A stretch of 64,000 nucleotides of DNA, taken from NCBI GenBank assembly GCA_964036295.1, contig OZ038462.1, positions 13,812,440-13,876,439 on the forward strand, read 5' to 3'. The DNA is from Plumapathes pennacea (lineage: Eukaryota; Cnidaria; Anthozoa; Antipatharia; Myriopathidae). Each line of letters begins with the position of its first letter. The first letter of the stretch is position 1. The translations under genes were made by a program, and so were the position numbers. The notes beneath the pieces are model-generated. The model did not search any database, was not told the DNA's origin, and saw only the letters and a program-made list of their open reading frames with translations. Of this stretch, positions 63,950 to 64,000 are shown piece after piece.

Positions 63950-64000
63950 ATAACATAGTCACGATACAAGCCGCGCGCTGATTGGTCGAAAACTGTGGTT

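Overview
The window reads as transposon-dense animal DNA, most likely from an anthozoan cnidarian (coral or sea anemone). Every recognisable long coding stretch belongs to a mobile or virus-like element, and several repeats and a multi-copy pseudogene look like families I associate with cnidarian genomes. That is recognition from memory, not a search. I see no intact host gene, tRNA, rRNA or CRISPR array.

Layout: 1-2.5 kb is a wrecked Ty3/Gypsy element (PBS, gag and protease scraps). 3.54-9.96 kb is a shrunken, GC-richer Polinton-like (Maverick/adintovirus-like) element with 86-bp perfect inverted repeats. 10.82-15.45 kb is a complete but frameshifted Ty3/Gypsy element with short LTRs and a 5-bp target duplication. 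16.2-18.9 kb holds a broken multi-exon gene of unknown function. 19.17-20.41 kb is a 1.24-kb terminal-inverted-repeat element with a 9-bp target duplication, filled by a 31-bp minisatellite. 20.5-24.0 kb is dispersed repeats. 24.03-34.2 kb is a retrovirus-like Gypsy element: gag, protease, RT remnant, RNase H, integrase with chromodomain, then an SGNH-hydrolase ORF, an envelope-glycoprotein-like gene and a RING-finger ORF. A TTAA-flanked non-autonomous transposon sits inside its pol gene. 34.2-39.05 kb is MITEs, a purine-rich tract and a satellite-like array. 39.07-45.18 kb is a Helitron/Helentron (Rep, PIF1-type helicase, OTU protease) on the minus strand. 45.2-51.9 kb is dispersed repeats and a LINE split by a 1.73-kb repeat. 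51.94-63.95 kb is a second, AT-rich Polinton-like element with capsid, packaging ATPase, integrase, polymerase and a dozen small genes.

The two Polinton-like elements share a cysteine/histidine-repeat protein, a ~500-aa unknown protein, a glycine-rich membrane protein, integrase and protein-primed DNA polymerase B. Nearly every gene start in both carries a YTTAAR-type hexamer about 26-39 nt upstream of the ATG, despite very different base composition. This looks like a common core-promoter signal of the lineage.

The most unusual content is the accessory block at 29.8-32.8 kb (SGNH hydrolase, envelope-like protein, RING finger) downstream of a chromodomain integrase. All large elements except a few ORFs carry stops, frameshifts or deletions, so most entries are pseudogenes.
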